This document shows, one piece after another, positions 63,256 to 64,000 of a DNA stretch of 64,000 nt. Below the pieces are notes generated by a model that saw nothing but the letters and a program-made list of their open reading frames with translations, searched no databases and had not been told where the DNA came from. Both the position numbers and the translations under genes were made by a program. Position 1 is the stretch's first letter. Every line of letters begins with the position of its first letter. This DNA is from Rhodospirillales bacterium (GTDB lineage Bacteria > Pseudomonadota > Alphaproteobacteria > Micavibrionales > Micavibrionaceae), in NCBI GenBank assembly GCA_020638175.1, contig JACKJA010000002.1, positions 310,001-374,000 on the forward strand, written 5' to 3'.

Positions 63256-64000
63256 ATGATTGAAAGTTTGATCCAGACAGGAGTGCCGGCGGCGGAACAA
63301 GGGTCTGCCGTGCCAGCGCCGCGCAAACGATTCCATATGGGGTCGAGTGACCGCATGGCCGGATCGGTGCCCGTTTGGGAATACGGGTCTTCGGTCCGCA
63401 ACGATATAACAGATAATCTGGCTGCCGCCGGAAAACACGAAAGCTTTTCCGACGCCTTGGCCTATGCCGACCAACAAGCGGAAAACAAGGCCGCAGAGCC
63501 GCGCGATTTCGGATTTGGTGATCTGGTCGATATCATCAACCCGCTCCAGCATATACCGCTTATCGGCAATATTTACCGGGCGCTGACAGGGGATGAGATC
63601 GCCCCGGCATCTCAGATCATCGGCAGCACCGTTTATGGCGGTTTTATCGGCGCCGCCAGCGGTATCGCCAACGTTATTATCGAACAGGAAACCGGCAAGG
63701 ATATATCGGGCAACATGCTCGCAATGATCCGTGACGGGGATACCCCTTCTTATAAAAACAAAGCCGATCCGGTGGAACAGGACCTTGAACGGGCGCTGGC
63801 GCAACTGGACAATCCCGATCCCGGATTAACAACGACGGCACTGGGCTTTGCCCCGGCAGACAACAACGATAAATCCGGCGATTATGAACGCGTACCCGCT
63901 GCCGACGGCCGAACCGCGGGAACAATCGTACGGAAAAAAATGGCACAGGCCGATACCACCGGCATACCGGTCATGGCAAGAGAGCCAATTACCCAGGTCA
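63256..64000 (+). CDS. Unknown protein, partial (cut by right edge)
   Basis: Open from ATG 63256 (GAGG 6 bases upstream) to the window end, 248 codons without stop. After a low-complexity start comes GFGDLVDIINPLQHIPLIG and IYRALTGDEIAPASQIIGS, then a glycine/alanine-rich helix (VYGGFIGAASGIANVIIEQ). I recall this block in conserved alphaproteobacterial proteins of unknown role. The C-terminus is not seen. Confidence 0.65.
   Translation, partial: MIESLIQTGVPAAEQGSAVPAPRKRFHMGSSDRMAGSVPVWEYGSSVRNDITDNLAAAGKHESFSDALAYADQQAENKAAEPRDFGFGDLVDIINPLQHIPLIGNIYRALTGDEIAPASQIIGSTVYGGFIGAASGIANVIIEQETGKDISGNMLAMIRDGDTPSYKNKADPVEQDLERALAQLDNPDPGLTTTALGFAPADNNDKSGDYERVPAADGRTAGTIVRKKMAQADTTGIPVMAREPITQV

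Overview
The window looks like chromosomal DNA of a Gram-negative alphaproteobacterium, read close to its replication origin. Supporting this are the run mnmE, mnmG, rsmG, parA, parB with parS-type palindromes, the run dnaQ, (unknown), secB, fxsA, Tim44-like, mltA, and a DUF6489-type gene. Moderate GC and several large or unknown secreted proteins would fit the Micavibrionales/Rhodospirillales neighbourhood, but the exact lineage is an inference. No insertion sequence, prophage or CRISPR array was seen.

Layout. 1-8.1 kb: a cut-off TolC-like outer-membrane gene and a 2363-residue RTX adhesin, a likely type I secretion pair. 8.1-9.5 kb: 1.4 kb without a credible protein. Its right half (about 8737-9425) folds on paper into more than twelve perfect helices and is the best candidate here for an undescribed large structured RNA. 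9.5-12.8 kb: a CheY-like regulator, an HPt-like protein without its histidine, and an amino-acid type ABC permease and ATPase. 12.8-22.1 kb (minus): a zinc-finger membrane protein, then a compact histidine operon in the order TrpR-like regulator, hisG, hisD, hisC::hisB fusion, unknown gene, hisH, hisA, hisF, hisIE.

22.2-29.6 kb: DUF6489, an ArsP-like permease, the mnmE/mnmG/rsmG tRNA and rRNA modification genes, and parAB with one perfect and three near-perfect parS sites. rsmG carries an in-frame palindromic insertion. 29.6-37.1 kb: Dps, asparagine synthase, an 18-codon membrane peptide gene with its own FNR-like promoter and terminator, tRNA-Gly, a YbaK-type editing protein, a thioredoxin co-chaperone, Lon-N, a Trm112-like protein, a P-loop protein and a MetA-family enzyme. 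37.1-43.1 kb: SCP2, a membrane-anchored protein, dnaQ, secB, fxsA, Tim44-like, mltA. 43.1-48.5 kb: the whole phosphorylated serine pathway (serA, serC, serB) interleaved with unknown genes. 48.5-55.2 kb: two unknown proteins, gmk, an SDR, an ArsR regulator, two glycosyltransferases and a membrane protein. 55.3-64 kb: tRNA-Ser, an EF-hand protein, FNR-promoted nrdDG, a DUF4139 protein, unknown exported proteins, a degenerate OmpR-type regulator and a gene cut by the right edge.

The FNR-type sites at nrdD and at the tiny peptide gene suggest a facultative or microaerobic life. All function calls are from reading motifs by eye. No database search or folding program was used.
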